A stretch of DNA of 64,000 nucleotides from Vicia villosa (GCF_029867415.1 NW_026705576.1:372001-436000); one strand, 5' to 3'; shown: positions 46,823 through 59,893, numbered from the stretch's first letter. Program-made: numbers and translations. Notes: generated from the sequence alone by a model not told the origin.

Positions 46823-47317
46823 GATAGTTTGTCTTTCTACCAAAGGACTGATGACTTTTGTATTAAACATAAGTCAAATGGGTGATCAAAGTCTGAAGAT
46901 ATACATCATCAAAGAAGAATGGTGTGTCTCAATTGAGATGTATGGAGTTTTTATGAGGATTTAAAAACAATTTCTATTTGTGGATTTCATAGATATTTAA
47001 TTGCTTATCCTTTCACTTGATGATCAAGGAAGATGAAGTCAAGATGTCACACCTGAAGGTGTAGCATCAGCATATTGCAGAAGTTCTAGGATTTATTCTT
47101 GGATCTAATTAGTTCAATGAAAGATAAGTGTCCTAGTGGATAGAAACATTATTATTTTCTTTTATGATCTCTAAGCAAAGTGAATTAGTTATCTGTAAAG
47201 TCTTCAAAGGTTCTTATATATGACAACAAGGATGGTTCTGAGTTACCCTATTGAGAGAAGTTATTTTAGTAATGTTAACTTCAGGATCAAAATCAGTGAT
47301 GTGTTCATTGAGAAATG
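46823..47317 (+). other. Old Sirevirus interior between two solo LTRs
   Basis: Decayed sequence without a recognisable domain. It ends in AAATG (47313-47317), the target duplication of the next insertion. Confidence 0.5.
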
Positions 47318-50300
47318 TGTGGACCTCCGTTTTTTATCCCGGGCCATACCTCTGTTCTGGAGAGATACGTGAACTGACTCTTTTTTTTATCGATTAATGC
47401 TTTCGCATTTTTTTGAAAATTCACAGAGTCGCCACCGACCTTTTATTTTATCCAATTAAGGAAAGGTTTATAAAAGAAACAGAAAAAAGACCTTTAAGAA
47501 ATTCTGGGTAAGGGGGTAGGTTATACAAAGGGAAGGTGTTAGCACCCTTTGTATCCATGGTTATCCATGGGCTCTTAAGTTTGCTTAGCTCACTTGTTTT
47601 TCGATTACTTTTCAATTGCTCTGAAATTGCTCATATGTGGTTTCAAATGCCTTTGTAAATTGAATTTTGTAATGATCCGTGTGTGGATGTATACAAAATG
47701 CTTGTTTATCTTTCGAAAGATGTTTTGAAAAGAACGTTAACTTTGTAATAATCCGTGTTTGGATGTATACAAAGTATTGTCTTTTTGGAAAGTTTTGTTT
47801 TGAAAAACAACAGTGTATGAGAATTTTGTTTGTTTTGATTTGAGCAAGCAAACTAGGAGGTCTACCCTGAGTTGTAAGGTCTTTATCCTATTTCCTTTAA
47901 AAATCTATCCTTTCACCGGATATAAACGCAAGGTTCGATTTTGTACTCAAAATAGTAGAATTTTGACTTTGATTTTGAAAAGAATGAGAAGGGATTTACC
48001 TTAAGAGGTGCAAGTGTGACTGTGATTGGATTCAGATATTTTATCTTTGAAGTTAGTGATCTAACGGTTCAATTTTATCTTTGACATACACGCAGTTTAT
48101 ATATGCGGGAAATTAAAATGCGGAAATGTAAAGTGCGGAAAGTAAATCTACGCTATTACATCGATTGTGCAGGAAATGTAAACTAGCCTATTTACATGAA
48201 TTTGACATCCTATACATTTATCTAGGAATTTAAATTGCAAGAAAAATAAAAGGGCATGTTTTTGGATTTTTTATGATTTATTTTAATTATAATTAATGCA
48301 TAATTAATTAAATTAAAATGAAGAAAAAAAGATGAAAATAGATTTAAACCTAGAAATTAAGTTTAAAATATGTACAAAATATTTGTTAATTAATTTTAAA
48401 ACAAAACTAATTTTTTTTGGAATTTTTGAAATTGATTTGAAGTTTATTAAGTTAATTAAGACATAATTATACAAATAATTATACAAATAATTAAAACTTA
48501 AAGAGAAAATTATTCAAAATATATACAAAATTAGTCTATAATATATAAACAATATTTTATATAAAGAACAATTTTTTTTATGATTTTTTGATTGGTTAGA
48601 ATAATTAAAAAGCAAATATATAAATATATACTAATTAATTATGCAAAATATTGAAATTATGAAGAAAAATAAAATATTTTTATTTCAGAAAATAAAATAT
48701 TATTTTAGAAACTTAAAAATATTTTTTGTGTATTTTTTGGATTTTTAAAACTATTTTTAATTAATTTAACAAAGAAATTAAAATAAAAATAGAAAATAAA
48801 AGGATACTGATCAGGTGTGGAAATTAAATAAGGTCCATGGGATAGGTCCTCATTCTGATGCGTTGGATGGATAATAAATGAAATCTGATGGCTCAGATTG
48901 TGAGGGTCCACCAATTATGACGCGCCTGCAAACACTGAAACCAAGGGTTAAGTTTAAAAAAAACGCGCGCTTGCTGTCCAATGAGGTGAGGACACCTCAT
49001 CATCTTCAACCTCTCGCCAGGACTTTTAATAGCGCTTTCTTATCAAAAGCGCTGTAATAGATGAAGCTTAAACCTGGAAAATAACGAATAGGGGTTAGAC
49101 ATAAAAGAAATTTGGCGCGACCTATCCATTCAACTCGTCTGATCCATACGAACTCAATGGTACCACTTAGAACCTCTAATTTTGCCTATTTCAGAAAGCC
49201 CTAAATTTTAGGTTATGAACCCTAAAATGGTAACTTCGTGTGTAAGCGTCTAAAACTTAATTAAAGTTCCAGAAATGATCTACACACCACACCAAGTCCA
49301 AATATATGTCTACATCGTGCTAGATATGCTTGTGTTATGAGATACAAGTCAGTTTTAGTTTGGACAAATCGTGACCTGTGTAGCTCGATTCAGTGATGTT
49401 TAAGACTTGCAATTGATTGGAATAGTTTCAGTGAAGCTCAGAGATGATGTTTGAATGCTTAGTTTGTATTGAAATTGACTGAAATTAAAAATTCGAATTT
49501 GAATTTTCTTTGAAATTTTTTCAAGTGGTTACAAGTGTATTAAGAGTAAGGCTTTGTTTCTGAACTTGTCTCCTTTGTTACTGAAGCTCTATAGCTCTTA
49601 TATAGACATTGTAGTGCTTAAGAACTAAGCTAAAAGCATTAAGTGCTTTTGTTGAATTCTTGACTTTTTCAACACTTATGGCTTTGCATTCAAGCTACCA
49701 TGGCTTGACTTTCAACCCTCCTTCTGCTGTACTTTGGCTTGGGGCAGAGTTTAATTGATTCCCTTGATGAGTCATGCTTAGAAATTAAGCCATCCATTAT
49801 CCTTCCATTTTTACTTTTTATTTAATCTTAAAATAAGATAAAATCAAGCAAAAAATGAATAAAAATGGTGTGGGCCTTGTCTTGGTCGTGGGAGGCCCAT
49901 AATATCATGGAAATGATGTTTGAACCATGAAAACTTGGCCCCATTTGGAAAAAATACATTTTTGAGCAATGTTGATTTCATGCATTTTCCCAAAATTTAG
50001 CCAACTTCAACAAGGTGTAAATCCCTCAATTTTTGTCATATGAAGGAGATCTTGCACTTTTTGGAAACCTCAAAGAGTCCTCTAACCAATGCCTTTGGTC
50101 TCATGTCAAAATGATTTTTGATGCTCTTTGTGTGTCCTTTTGAAAAAAGTGTCTTTTTGTTGACTTTGAAAATAACCTGTAATGTCTTTGGTCATATTTT
50201 TCAAATGGTGAATCCAATGACCATGGGATCAATGGCATTTGAAAGATAATTGAATTTCCTTCAAAATGAGCTTTGGTTTGAATTTTTTGGATGAAGGATG

Positions 50301-51999
50301 AGAGAGTTATGACCAGTCAAAGTTGAGTTGACTTTTCAGGCAAAAACCCTAATTTTGAATCTTAGGGTTTTGTTGATTTTTGATCTTTCCTTGATGAATT
50401 ATGATCATCCAATGATCAAATGATGAATCCTTTGACAAAATATGGACTTTGACAAAAAAATTCATTTTTGACTGTCTGTTGACTTTTTTGGTCAAACGGG
50501 TCGTCTGTTGACTGTTTGAGCTGCTGACGGTGCGTCTGAGTGAATTGAAGTTTGAAAATTTGTATGATGGTACTTTGAGATATATGGATGTGTATGAAAT
50601 CCATTTGAGCTCTCAAAAACTTGTTTCTCCTGTAAAAACAAGAAAACCCTAGTCAGGGACTGTTTATGTAGGAGACAGTTAAGCGTACCTGATTTTTGTG
50701 CAGTGTTGAGTCTCTGCTAATCGCGTGATATTCAGAAGACTTCTAGAACAAAAATCTTGGAATTTTGAATTGTGAAAGATTGATTTGATTGATGGTACAA
50801 AACACTGAGAATTGTACTGCCAGCAGTTTGGCTGTCGACTGACCGTTCAGGTATTGACGTAGCAGTTAGAGTGAAAAATCAACAGTCAAAGTTAATTTTC
50901 TTTTTTGTTGTTTTTTGTTTTTGTTTTATGTGAAAAATGAAAGTTATTTACATGACTTGTTAAAAACACAGACATAATAAATAACTAATATTTACTGTAT
51001 GCGGGCAAAATTACCGATAATAACCCTGAAAATCATTTAATGCACAGAAAAATGAATATTTGACTGGCAGAAAACACATAAAATATTATCTGAGTAATTA
51101 AGCAATATTATGACAAATAGTACAACATTTAATACTGACAGTACAAATATTACATACTATATTGAACAGTACAACGAATAAACGGTACATTTAAGAAATA
51201 AGAAATACGGCAAATTTTAAGAATGACGATTGATAACCCATGCTACAAATAGTAACATGTAGATGATTGGGAGCATAAGCATCCCAGGTCCACAGTGTTC
51301 CGGGCTATGTAGACAGAAGAAAGACATGATCACCGTAGCAATGGTGATGACCATAAGAAAACACGTTTCCCACCGCTTCGCCATTTTGTCGGGAAAGAAG
51401 AAAGGATGGATTATGAAGTGGAAATTTGAGAGATGAATTAGAATTTGATGTGAGATTTTATGGAAGAAAATGGGAGGTATTTATAGAATGGAAAGGAGGA
51501 TAGAGACGTTGGGGAATGATGTGATTCCGTACAAAAGGAAAATTTGAGTGGAAGTAAGATTTGAAAGAAAGTGGAGATAGTGTTGGGAAAAAGAGAGATT
51601 TGATTTTTGAAAAAGAGATTTGAAAAGATTTTTGAAAATAATGGAATATAGTACAAAAATTAATGGGAAACAAAAGATAATAATAATCTACTTGTTACCA
51701 GTACAGTCTGAGTTTCCTGATTCTGCGCCTGCAAAAAGAATTAACTCTGTACCAATTGAGTCAGTACTATTTATCTGTAAATAAATAAATAGCATGTGTG
51801 AAGTAATAAATAGTATTTGGCGTTTGCGTCAGAATAAATTCAACTGCAAGCCAAATTACTGTATAAGAAAAATTCTAAAAATTAAGTATTTCATATATCA
51901 GGATCTTTGTTGAAATAAAAATCCATGATTATATGAGACTCTTAATTTTCAGATTGGAGTTTTCTTGAAAAAGATGCGGGCAAATTTTGGGGTATAACA
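47318..51999 (-). mobile_element. Ogre-like solo LTR, 4,682 bp, minus orientation
   Basis: Read on the minus strand it begins TGTTATACCCCAAAATTTGC and ends with GGTCCACA. AAATG lies on both sides (47313-47317 and 52000-52004). It shares with the LTR at 20845-34768 the start, the CTCATTTTGAAGGAAATTGA block, the AAGAGCCCATGGATAACCAT block and the GTCGGTGGCGACTCTG block. No gag-pol, so a solo LTR. Open frames inside are short and not conserved between the two copies. Confidence 0.9.
49026..49062. repeat. AGCGCT dyad resembling CACTA subterminal repeats
   Basis: AATAGCGCTTTC and AAAAGCGCTGTAATAG in close succession inside the Ogre-like LTR. It matches the CACTA subterminal motif and may be a small deletion derivative or excision remnant. 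Only two copies, so weak. Confidence 0.4.
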
Positions 52000-52781
52000 A
52001 AATGTATTGATGTTCAATCACATGTTGACACATCATCTCATCAACTTGTTACTTCAGTATGTGTGAAGATTCTAAAGGCCTATGATAAACTTAATAAGAA
52101 AGCTCTCAAAAAAGCATTTAAGAGGGAGTTCATTATTTGAAGTTATTTTAGTCTGTGGTCATCAGGTGTTTCAGAAATGAAATATTAAATGATTGTGAGC
52201 CTTGGAGTAAAAAGCTATCAGCCAAATCTGAAGAAGATTGTATTATTGGAGTTTTTCTAGTCACTTCGACTAGAATTAATTGAATCTTGATATGAATCTA
52301 AGAGTAGGTATATTGCTGAAGAAAGATAAGTTGTTTCAATTGGGTTGGTTACTAAAAGAATACAATGTCAAACTGGATTTCATGGCATTATAATGTTTTT
52401 CTACGTCTATCAAGGAACAAGGATCTTATTCTACTTACAAAACAAACTCACTGGTTATGTTATCATTAAGACAAAGGTCTTGCTACAGGAAAGTATTGGC
52501 ATTCCTATGCTTGGTATGGCTAAGAAGCCTTGAGAAGAATTATTCGTCATAACTTGAGGTGCAAGTTATAATGAGAAAATGAGGGGTAATTCTAGATTTT
52601 CTCCACTGAGGAAGTATAGTCATGACTGTTTGGACAATTGTGTCAACTATGTTCTCTCACCTAGTATTGTGTGCAATCTCAGAGGAATCTTTTTTATGGC
52701 ATAAAGAATGTCATTTCAAATGTTGTAACATTTTCCAATAGTTAAAGCATGGAAAAAGAGAAATATGAACAAGAACGTGTT

Positions 52782-52835
<54 letters not shown>

Positions 52836-53939
52836 ACAGTGAGTGGTGCACTGTTACTACAAATCTTTACCTTTGACTCAGTTTGGTTACAAACAAGGTG
52901 TTGTTACAATCTAAGTAACCTCTCTTATATTTAAAAAGTATTACTACCTTACCATCCTCACTAGCTGCGTTCCAACATGAATATGTATTCTTTATTTGTT
53001 GATGCAAAGGAGGTTTGTTTGCTAAAAATCAAGAAAGAAATATGTTCTGGTTCAAAGAAGGGAGTGTCCAACACTGTAAAGGATGTTGGAACATCTATTG
53101 GATCATCCGGAACAGGGAAACAATCTATATCTAAGATGAAGTCCCTCAAGAAAAAACATGATCAAATACTTGATTCAGACTCATATACTGATAAGGTTTG
53201 TGTCAACGATATGGACTTATAAGGTAATGTTGGATAGCTATCTTATGCTATCTGTTACAAAAAAAATGAAAAAAGAGTAATTTTTTGTTGTTTTTTTTAA
53301 GACCCTTAGTTCGTTCCTTTGGGTAAGTGTCCTTAGTTAAGTGTTCCATTCTGTTTTGAAAATACAGTTTGTTCTGCATTTTTTCTTTCTTCTTTTGCTC
53401 CTTGGTTGTCAATTTTTTGGCTAAAAAGGGGGAGAAAAAGTGGTGTGAGTCGTGTATAAGTTTTGCCTTTAAATTGTGAATTCCAACAATTTAGGGGGAG
53501 TGGGTCTTTTGAGTCTTGAGTTTGTATTTTGTGTGTTGTTTTTTTCTGCTTCTGTTGTTAAGTCTATTTTTCTTGTTGTGTCTGCACAATGTCGTGTAGG
53601 ATGTTTTGACATCCTGTCTATTGTGTTATGTCTGTGTTTTTTTGTTTTGTGTCTTGTGCTCTGAGTTATGTACGTTGCTCCTGATGCATGTTCTTTTGAT
53701 AATTTAAACTGAGTTGGTTCAATGTTATGTCCATGCTAGTTCTCTTGTGCTTCTAGTAAAGGTGGTTCTTCCTCTTGAGAGGGAGATTTATCTCCTTGTA
53801 ATGAGAATTGGTTCCATATTTTAGGGGGAAAGTCTTACATCTTCTTCCTCGTGTACATTGGGTTAAGAGGGAGTATCACTCATCTTCTTCCTCATGTACA
53901 AAATTTACATGTTTAACATGTAGTTTGTTTTTTGGTAAC
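52000..53939 (+). other. Old Sirevirus 3' interior
   Basis: No domain recognised with certainty. The short frame 52977-53222 contains NTVKDVGTSIGSSGTGKQ, a phrase type I associate with env-like regions of legume Sireviruses; this is weak. Several purine tracts follow (AAAAAGGGGGAGA near 53426, TTTAGGGGGAG near 53491, TTTTAGGGGGAAAG near 53820), the multi-tract pattern seen in Sirevirus 1. Confidence 0.55.
52784..52835. repeat. (TC)n microsatellite
   Basis: About 23 perfect TC dinucleotides followed by TTCTC. An open frame spanning it (poly Leu-Ser) is an artefact of the repeat. Confidence 0.95.
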
Positions 53940-53947
53940 TACTCTAT

Positions 53948-54590
53948 TAGGGATGTCAATGGGGCGGGGAGGGGTGGGGGATACATTCCCATCACAATCT
54001 CTGCCCTCGAATCTATTCCTCATCCCCGCTTCGGATCCCCTCTACCGAGGGATTTTGTCCCCCATCTTCGTCCTCGGGGATCCCCGCGGGTCCCCACGGA
54101 TCCCCAAGGTTTATAAACATGATTTTTTATTTTTTATTTTTTATTTTAAACCAAATTAATAGTAAAAGCTTCAAAAACTAACCACAAGGAATTTAAAAAT
54201 TATTCCTTTATGATAAATATATTGTTTTAATAATATTTAATCTATAATATTGAGTGTCATGACCACCAAAATTTCAAACTAAAAAAAATTGAAATAATCA
54301 TTTGGATCTCACCCTTTTACTAACAATACATGTGTATTTTAAATTTGTGCATAAGATTAATTATATGAAATGACGAATAAACTTACATATTAATTTAAAA
54401 TTATATATTAATTCAGGATATTATGCTATTTTGGGCGGGGCAGGGGATATTTATGTCACCCCCGTCCCCGAAGTGCCTTCGGGGAGACTTTATTCCCCGT
54501 CCCCGCAGGGGAAAATTTCCCCGTCTTTGGGGCCCCAAACGGGGAATCCCCATGGAGATCCCCGCTAACGGAGGCAGGTTGACATCCTTA
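53948..54590. mobile_element. GC-rich hAT-type MITE, 643 bp
   Basis: Ends TAGGGATGTCAA and TTGACATCCTTA form imperfect terminal inverted repeats. Flanks TACTCTAT (53940-53947) and TGCTCTAT (54591-54598) are an 8-bp duplication with one mismatch, the hAT size. Both subterminal regions are packed with CCCCG/CGGGG words, while the centre is AT-rich. No coding capacity. Confidence 0.85.
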
Positions 54591-54680
54591 TGCTCTATGT
54601 CTGACTCTTTATGCAGTTGACTCTGTGGTTTTATTATTCTACCTGTAAGTCTGGTCCTTGGTTTGTTTTAGTTAAAATTT

Positions 54681-54695
54681 GCCAAAGGGGGAGAT
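54681..54695 (+). other. Polypurine tract of old Sirevirus
   Basis: GCCAAAGGGGGAGAT directly before the TGTTAG start of the right LTR. Confidence 0.8.
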
Positions 54696-55877
54696 TGTTA
54701 GTACCATGGTTATAGTATTGGCGCAATTTTGATAAAACATGGCTTACTATAGATGTTATGGGTGATGTTCTAACATGCTTCTAAGGAAATATATCTTGGC
54801 AAATGCCGTGACATGTTACACCAAAACATTAACACGGACTATTTTTTAAATTTTGACAGATTTTATTTGATTATGTGATATCTCTATTATGATATATCTC
54901 AGTTTATTTTGCAGGTCAAGAAGATTTCATCTAGAACAAATTTGTGTATCTCCAGCTGTACAAGTTTCCAAACTTTGATGCTAAGACAATTTAGGAAAAT
55001 TGATATTTGTATTCCAAGATTTAAGGATATTTATCTACACGTTAGGTGCATCAATCAGCTTATGGATTAAGAAATATCTGATGCAGATTTTAAAGCCCAT
55101 GGACTGCAAAGGTGTATTTAAAGAGAAAACCTAACCTTATGTAAATAGAACTTTTCGGAATTTGTAAATTAGTGGAAGTAAAAAGTTGCAGGTTTGAGAG
55201 TCTCTTGTATAGGTTCTTTGTCACCCTTGTATCTTCTGATACTTATGGTAAATGTCTTGCTCTTACTAAAAGCCTTTAGGCAATGAGTTGAGTTTTGTTC
55301 TTACTCTTTAAGCTTTTAAACGTGATAGTTGAGTTATGTTTTTTATCAAATCTTTTAAGCAAGATTATGTATTTATTTTTGGTTAAGGATTGTCTTCACT
55401 AAGTATTTTATTCTTAATCAAGGGGTATCTTGATTAAGGTATTTTTTTTGTGTATTTGAAGTGTGATATTCAATTAGGTGAAAGGTCGTCGATACAGTAA
55501 CTGGGACTATTAGACATCGTTGCGGGGATTGGAAGTGGGATGGGATTTCTCATATCTAGGAGGTTTTTAGGTAGAAGTTACACAGGGTAGTGATTAGGGT
55601 GGAAAGTTGTAAGCATGGGACTTGTTTAGGCTTTGAACTAATACTATAGTGGACTTCCTTCATGGCTTGGTAGCCCCCATACTAGGTGATGTTGCACTGA
55701 ACTCGGTAAACAATTTTGTGTGTTATTTATGTTTCTACATATTTATTTTCTGTATAATCATACAATTTTAGAATTCTGTTCAAGATGTCATATTTGATGT
55801 CAGAACATCTGTCTCGACATTAGTTATGTTATTATGATATCAGTATGAACACGCATTACATGTGCCAGAAAAATTCA
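54696..55877 (+). repeat. Right (3') LTR of old Sirevirus, 1182 bp
   Basis: Starts TGTTAGTACCATGG and ends AAAAATTCA. The distal 700 bp align with 43221-43915. Confidence 0.87.
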
Positions 55878-56118
55878 ATATCCGACTCCTCGTTTTATAA
55901 ACAACAATGAAAGTAGGGATCAATATCACTTAGGAAGGTAAAAGCTTCTCGTTTACCAATAGCAGTCTCAAGTATTAGATGAGTGGAATCCCATCTAATA
56001 GGCAAGTCTTGACGAACTTACTTAGAAGTCACATTTGAGAGTCACATTTGAGAGTTTCACATTTGAGAGTCCCACCTTTAAAATATCATGAAAAATTAAT
56101 TTTAAGATGTGTGCTCCA
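55878..56118 (-). pseudogene. hAT transposase, middle piece
   Basis: Minus strand: AHILKLIFHDILKVGLSNV, then after a small tandem duplication, DLPIRWDSTHLILETAIGKR and EAFTFLSDIDPYFH. These match the CAHILNLIVQDGL and TRWNSTYLML motifs of Ac-like transposases. CTCCA at 56114-56118 is the duplication of the neighbouring solo LTR. Confidence 0.85.
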
Positions 56119-58779
56119 TGTAACACCCTAAAACCCCAATGCATAATAATACGAATTTACACTATTTATATATTAGGGTGTCACCCAAACACAATATAAA
56201 CTTGCTCCATAACACAGGTTAAATAAAAAATAATATAACATAAACACTTGTCATCACATGCTCTCCTTTACATAGGCTCATCACAGCGGAATTAAACATA
56301 TAAACAGTCCAACAAATAGATTAAGTCTCATAAAACTCTTATTTATAAACATAAAACTTGATTATGGAAAGTTGCCTTCAACATCAACAACACATGACAT
56401 AACGAGTTATAACATCGCTCACATAAACAACATCAAATATAATGATAAACAATAAAACATAACGTTCTCCTGCCCAGAGTCACATATCAAAGCAATGAAA
56501 TCTAAATATCGCATAAAACGGGAAAAGAAGAATAGCCTCAACGCCATCCTTCATCTTCTAAGCAGCTACTCATTTACCTATTTGTTTTTACCCCACAGGA
56601 GTACCCAAACCACAAAAACAAGAAGGAGTGATAAAACACTCAAAATATGTTGGCGGTATAAAACAAGGCAAGGGTGGAATAATTCATATAATCATCACAT
56701 ACACACGGTAATCACAACAAATCACCAGTTACATCATGAATTCTCAACCAAACTAGAACACCATGAATAAACAATGGCGTATGCAAACATATATGAAAAT
56801 GTACTCCTCAACTGACTCTATAGACATGTCGTACCATTTATGGACACCACAGGCCCGTTTCGCTTCTGATTCCCTCTTGGAACCAGAGCACACAAAAATC
56901 GCTACTAATCACCATATAGTAACGCTTTACTAATTCCTCATTGGAATTAGATACTCTCTCCCGATCCACACCATAGGACAAAAACACACCAAAATCGTTA
57001 CTAATCACCAAATAGTAACGTTTCACTAATCCCTCACTAGAATTAGCTACTCGCTCCTGATCCACACCATAGGATCAGAGCATACCAAACTCAACCAAAT
57101 TTCGTACACCATGATTCATGATTTCAACAATAACATGAAAATACACATATGTACAATCATCCCCTCTTCTGATCGTGTACATCGCCAATAAGACCACCTC
57201 AACACAACAAATATAACACGCACACATTCAACAGTGTAACATTACCAATTTCCTCACTATTCATAACATACAAACAAAGTCACCAATTAACCATCATATA
57301 ATTATGAACTTACAACAATAATACATAATTAATCATCATATAATTATGCACTTACAATACATAATAATATTCACCACATATAATTTACAACATCACCAAA
57401 CAACATTACATGCATTCCATACAATTGCTACGCCATTTAAAAAATAACATTTAATTAATTCAAATATTATTCAACAATGATAATCTATCACGATTAATTA
57501 AGCTCATCATAATTAATCAATTACTCATCAACAACCAATTCCCATTGAAATATCACCAAAGAGTATTTAATCAATCACAACAATTAAGCTTCTCTCACCA
57601 TCATTAACATTCAATGACATTACATGTTAAGTAAAACAGTATATTCAGATTCTTAAGTGCACATTTAGCCTCTTAAGGCATAACCATGAGATAGAACTAA
57701 GCTTTAGCTTTCTAACACCTCAAATCGCGTCTCAAACGGGGTTTCGGAACTCAAGTTATGGTATTTTTTGTTAGACATAACAGAAGTCATGAAGGCTGAA
57801 GGACGTCATTCACAACTGGATTTTTACCCACGGGTAGTTCATTGCTAAGTCCCAAAATCTGTGAGTAAATACCCAAAATTCATTTTTCTACGTTTTCCAC
57901 AATTTGAGGACCTCCGATTTCGATTCCGTAAAAAGCCAAACACTTAGAATTCGATACCCAATAATTATATAACAATTGTACATCAACCAACAAAAATTAG
58001 ACAGACCTAACATCAATTAATCATCATTTTTTCATAAATTCAATGTTAGGTTCAAAGCTTCAAGTACACAACAATGACAACTAACAAAATTCATAAATCA
58101 TTCCATATAACATGTAATAAGACATTATTTTATAATGCATGAAGTCGATATAATAACATGGCATATAACATGGTTTTTTGCATGAATTCCTCATCAGCAC
58201 ACATAAAACATCAACTCACAACAATGGAGAATAAAACCTATTGGAGAGGAAGAACCTCTCCCTACCCCATCATGCTAAACACCCATGAAAGATCAATCTC
58301 CCCCCCCCCCCTTTATCTTAGATTTTCCTAGCAACAATGGCGACTCTTCCTCTCTTGCCCTAGGTTGGCTTTTCTCCCAACTTCTAATTTGCACATACGG
58401 TAACTTCTCCCACTTTGCCCCACTTTTCTATTCATAATAAAACTTAATTCTCCCATTCAGGTTATTCCTTTTCTACCCTTAATTATTTCTATATTCTCCA
58501 AATTGCCCCACATTTCTATACTAACTCTTCTTTTATTTTTAATTTAATTAATAATTACTAAATAATTTCTATCATAAAGCCAACAATTTATATATTTATT
58601 TTAATAAGTTAAAAATAACTATTAATAAAATTACTTCTAGTTATTTTACTAATTTTCCAATGCTCTCACCACACCCCACCATCTATCACATCATATCACC
58701 AATATAAACAAATAAATTACCACATAAATAAATAAAAAAATTATGGACTTAATTAAAATAATTACGACAGGGTTTTACA
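56119..58779 (-). mobile_element. Tekay-like solo LTR, 2,661 bp
   Basis: Starts TGTAACACCCTAAAACCCC and ends GGGTTTTACA, with CTCCA on both sides (56114-56118 and 58780-58784). Block resemblance to the other Tekay LTRs (CACAGCGGAAT, GGGGTTTCGGAACTCAAGTT at the AACGG block) supports the family and minus orientation. It cuts the hAT transposase between INVRRG and AHILKL. A 12-base inverted motif TACCCACGGGTA lies at about 57826, near the position of the arrays in the relatives. Confidence 0.88.
56887..57078. repeat. 96-bp tandem duplication in the Tekay-like solo LTR
   Basis: Two units containing AATCGYTACTAATCACCAWA and CCGATCCACACCATAGGA-type ends, offset by 96 bp with about ten differences. 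Confidence 0.85.
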
Positions 58780-58784
58780 CTCCA

Positions 58785-59560
58785 CGTCTAACATTAAAAT
58801 ATATTCCTTCATCTATCAATTCTAATCATCATAATAAATGTTTCTTCAATATATTTATCATAACATCATTGTTAGGTGCATTGTCGAAAGTGATTGTGAT
58901 TTTTTTTTCAATACTCCACTCCTTTAACGGACTTATTAACTTTTCATCCAAATTAAAACCTCTATGAAGTAGTGGACAATAAATGAAGGATAACACTTTT
59001 TCTCTAACTCCCAATTCATATTAACAAAATGTTCAGTCAAAACCATATATCGATTTGTATTTATTGCAGACCATAGATGGGATGCTGAACTAATTTTTCC
59101 AAGAATTGATTGTAAATAAGATTTTAAGTTTTCTTTTCTTTTTTTATATACCTTAAAGAAAATCAGACTTCACAGTGTTTCTACAAATTGACTTAACATC
59201 AGGGTGAAAAAAATAGTGTAAGTCAACTATCCCTTCATGTTCAACAAAAGTAAAAGGATAAATGTGTTTGACAATTACCCCATAAATATTTTCCCTCTCA
59301 TTTTCATGATCCAGTGAAAGATAAGAATATCCATTCCCTCTTTCAACATATTTCACCACATGTTTTATCAAATTGGAAGTGCCACCATCATCTCTAGCCA
59401 TGTAAATTTTATCAAAATTTTTGCATTTGACCTTTGGGAGTCTGTTATCTTCAACAAACTTTTCAAAAAGTTCCGAAGCCATAGAAGTTTTTATTCTATT
59501 TGAACTAGGTACTGAACTTTCATCAACTTCATCCTCAATTTGAATTACGGGTGCATCCCC
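58785..59560 (-). pseudogene. hAT transposase, N-terminal piece
   Basis: Minus strand has MASELFEKFVEDNRLPKVKC with KNFDKIYMARDDGGTSNLIK, a BED-finger-like region whose second zinc ligand is lost. SAINTNRYMVLTEHFVNMNW, FIYCPLLHRGFNLDEKL and ITITFDNAPNNDVMINILKK follow, matching the AHF...W.L....L.F and DNA.ND motifs of Ac-like hAT transposases. Frame breaks occur between the BED part and the core. The rest continues at 55878-56118 and 42760-43220. Confidence 0.88.
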
Positions 59561-59893
59561 TTAGTATATATATTTCCTATAATTTGACAAAGATTGAAGG
59601 TGAGTGCAAAGAACATCAAACTAAATGATTTGATAAAGTAAACAATAATTAAACCTGCATGAACAATCTCTTTCGATAGATGTTGGTTTTTTATTAATTT
59701 AATTGGACAAGACTAAATAAAAAAAGTGCACATAGAACACAATGAGATTAGAGTAACTTTGACAAAAAATTGGCAAACAAACAAATAACATGGGTATGAT
59801 GTTGTCCCCAAGTGATAAATTTTTGGTGTAGAATAAACAATAGTATGCAAATGATATATCATCAACAGTTCTTAAGATGTACTTTGTTATAGT
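59561..59893. other. Flank between hAT and Sirevirus 2
   Basis: AT-rich, probably hAT 5' region. No terminal inverted repeat identified. Sirevirus 2 starts at 59894; the preceding five bases are ATAGT. Confidence 0.45.

Larger units (their letters stand above)
43221..55877 (+). mobile_element. Old Sirevirus (Ty1/copia) with truncated 5' LTR and three nested insertions
   Basis: Diverged direct repeats at 43221-43915 and 55170-55877 are the LTRs; the left one lacks about 475 bp at its 5' end. A primer-binding site follows the left LTR and a purine tract precedes the right LTR at 54696. The interior has decayed gag-like sequence. It holds a Sirevirus solo LTR (45473-46822), an Ogre-like solo LTR (47318-51999) and a MITE (53948-54590). 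Both flanks are hAT transposase, so it inserted in the hAT; an adjoining deletion removed the left target site. Confidence 0.85.

Noticed and set aside
52749..52934. Open frame with Leu-Ser repeats as a signal peptide protein
   Set aside because: Made by the (TC)n microsatellite.
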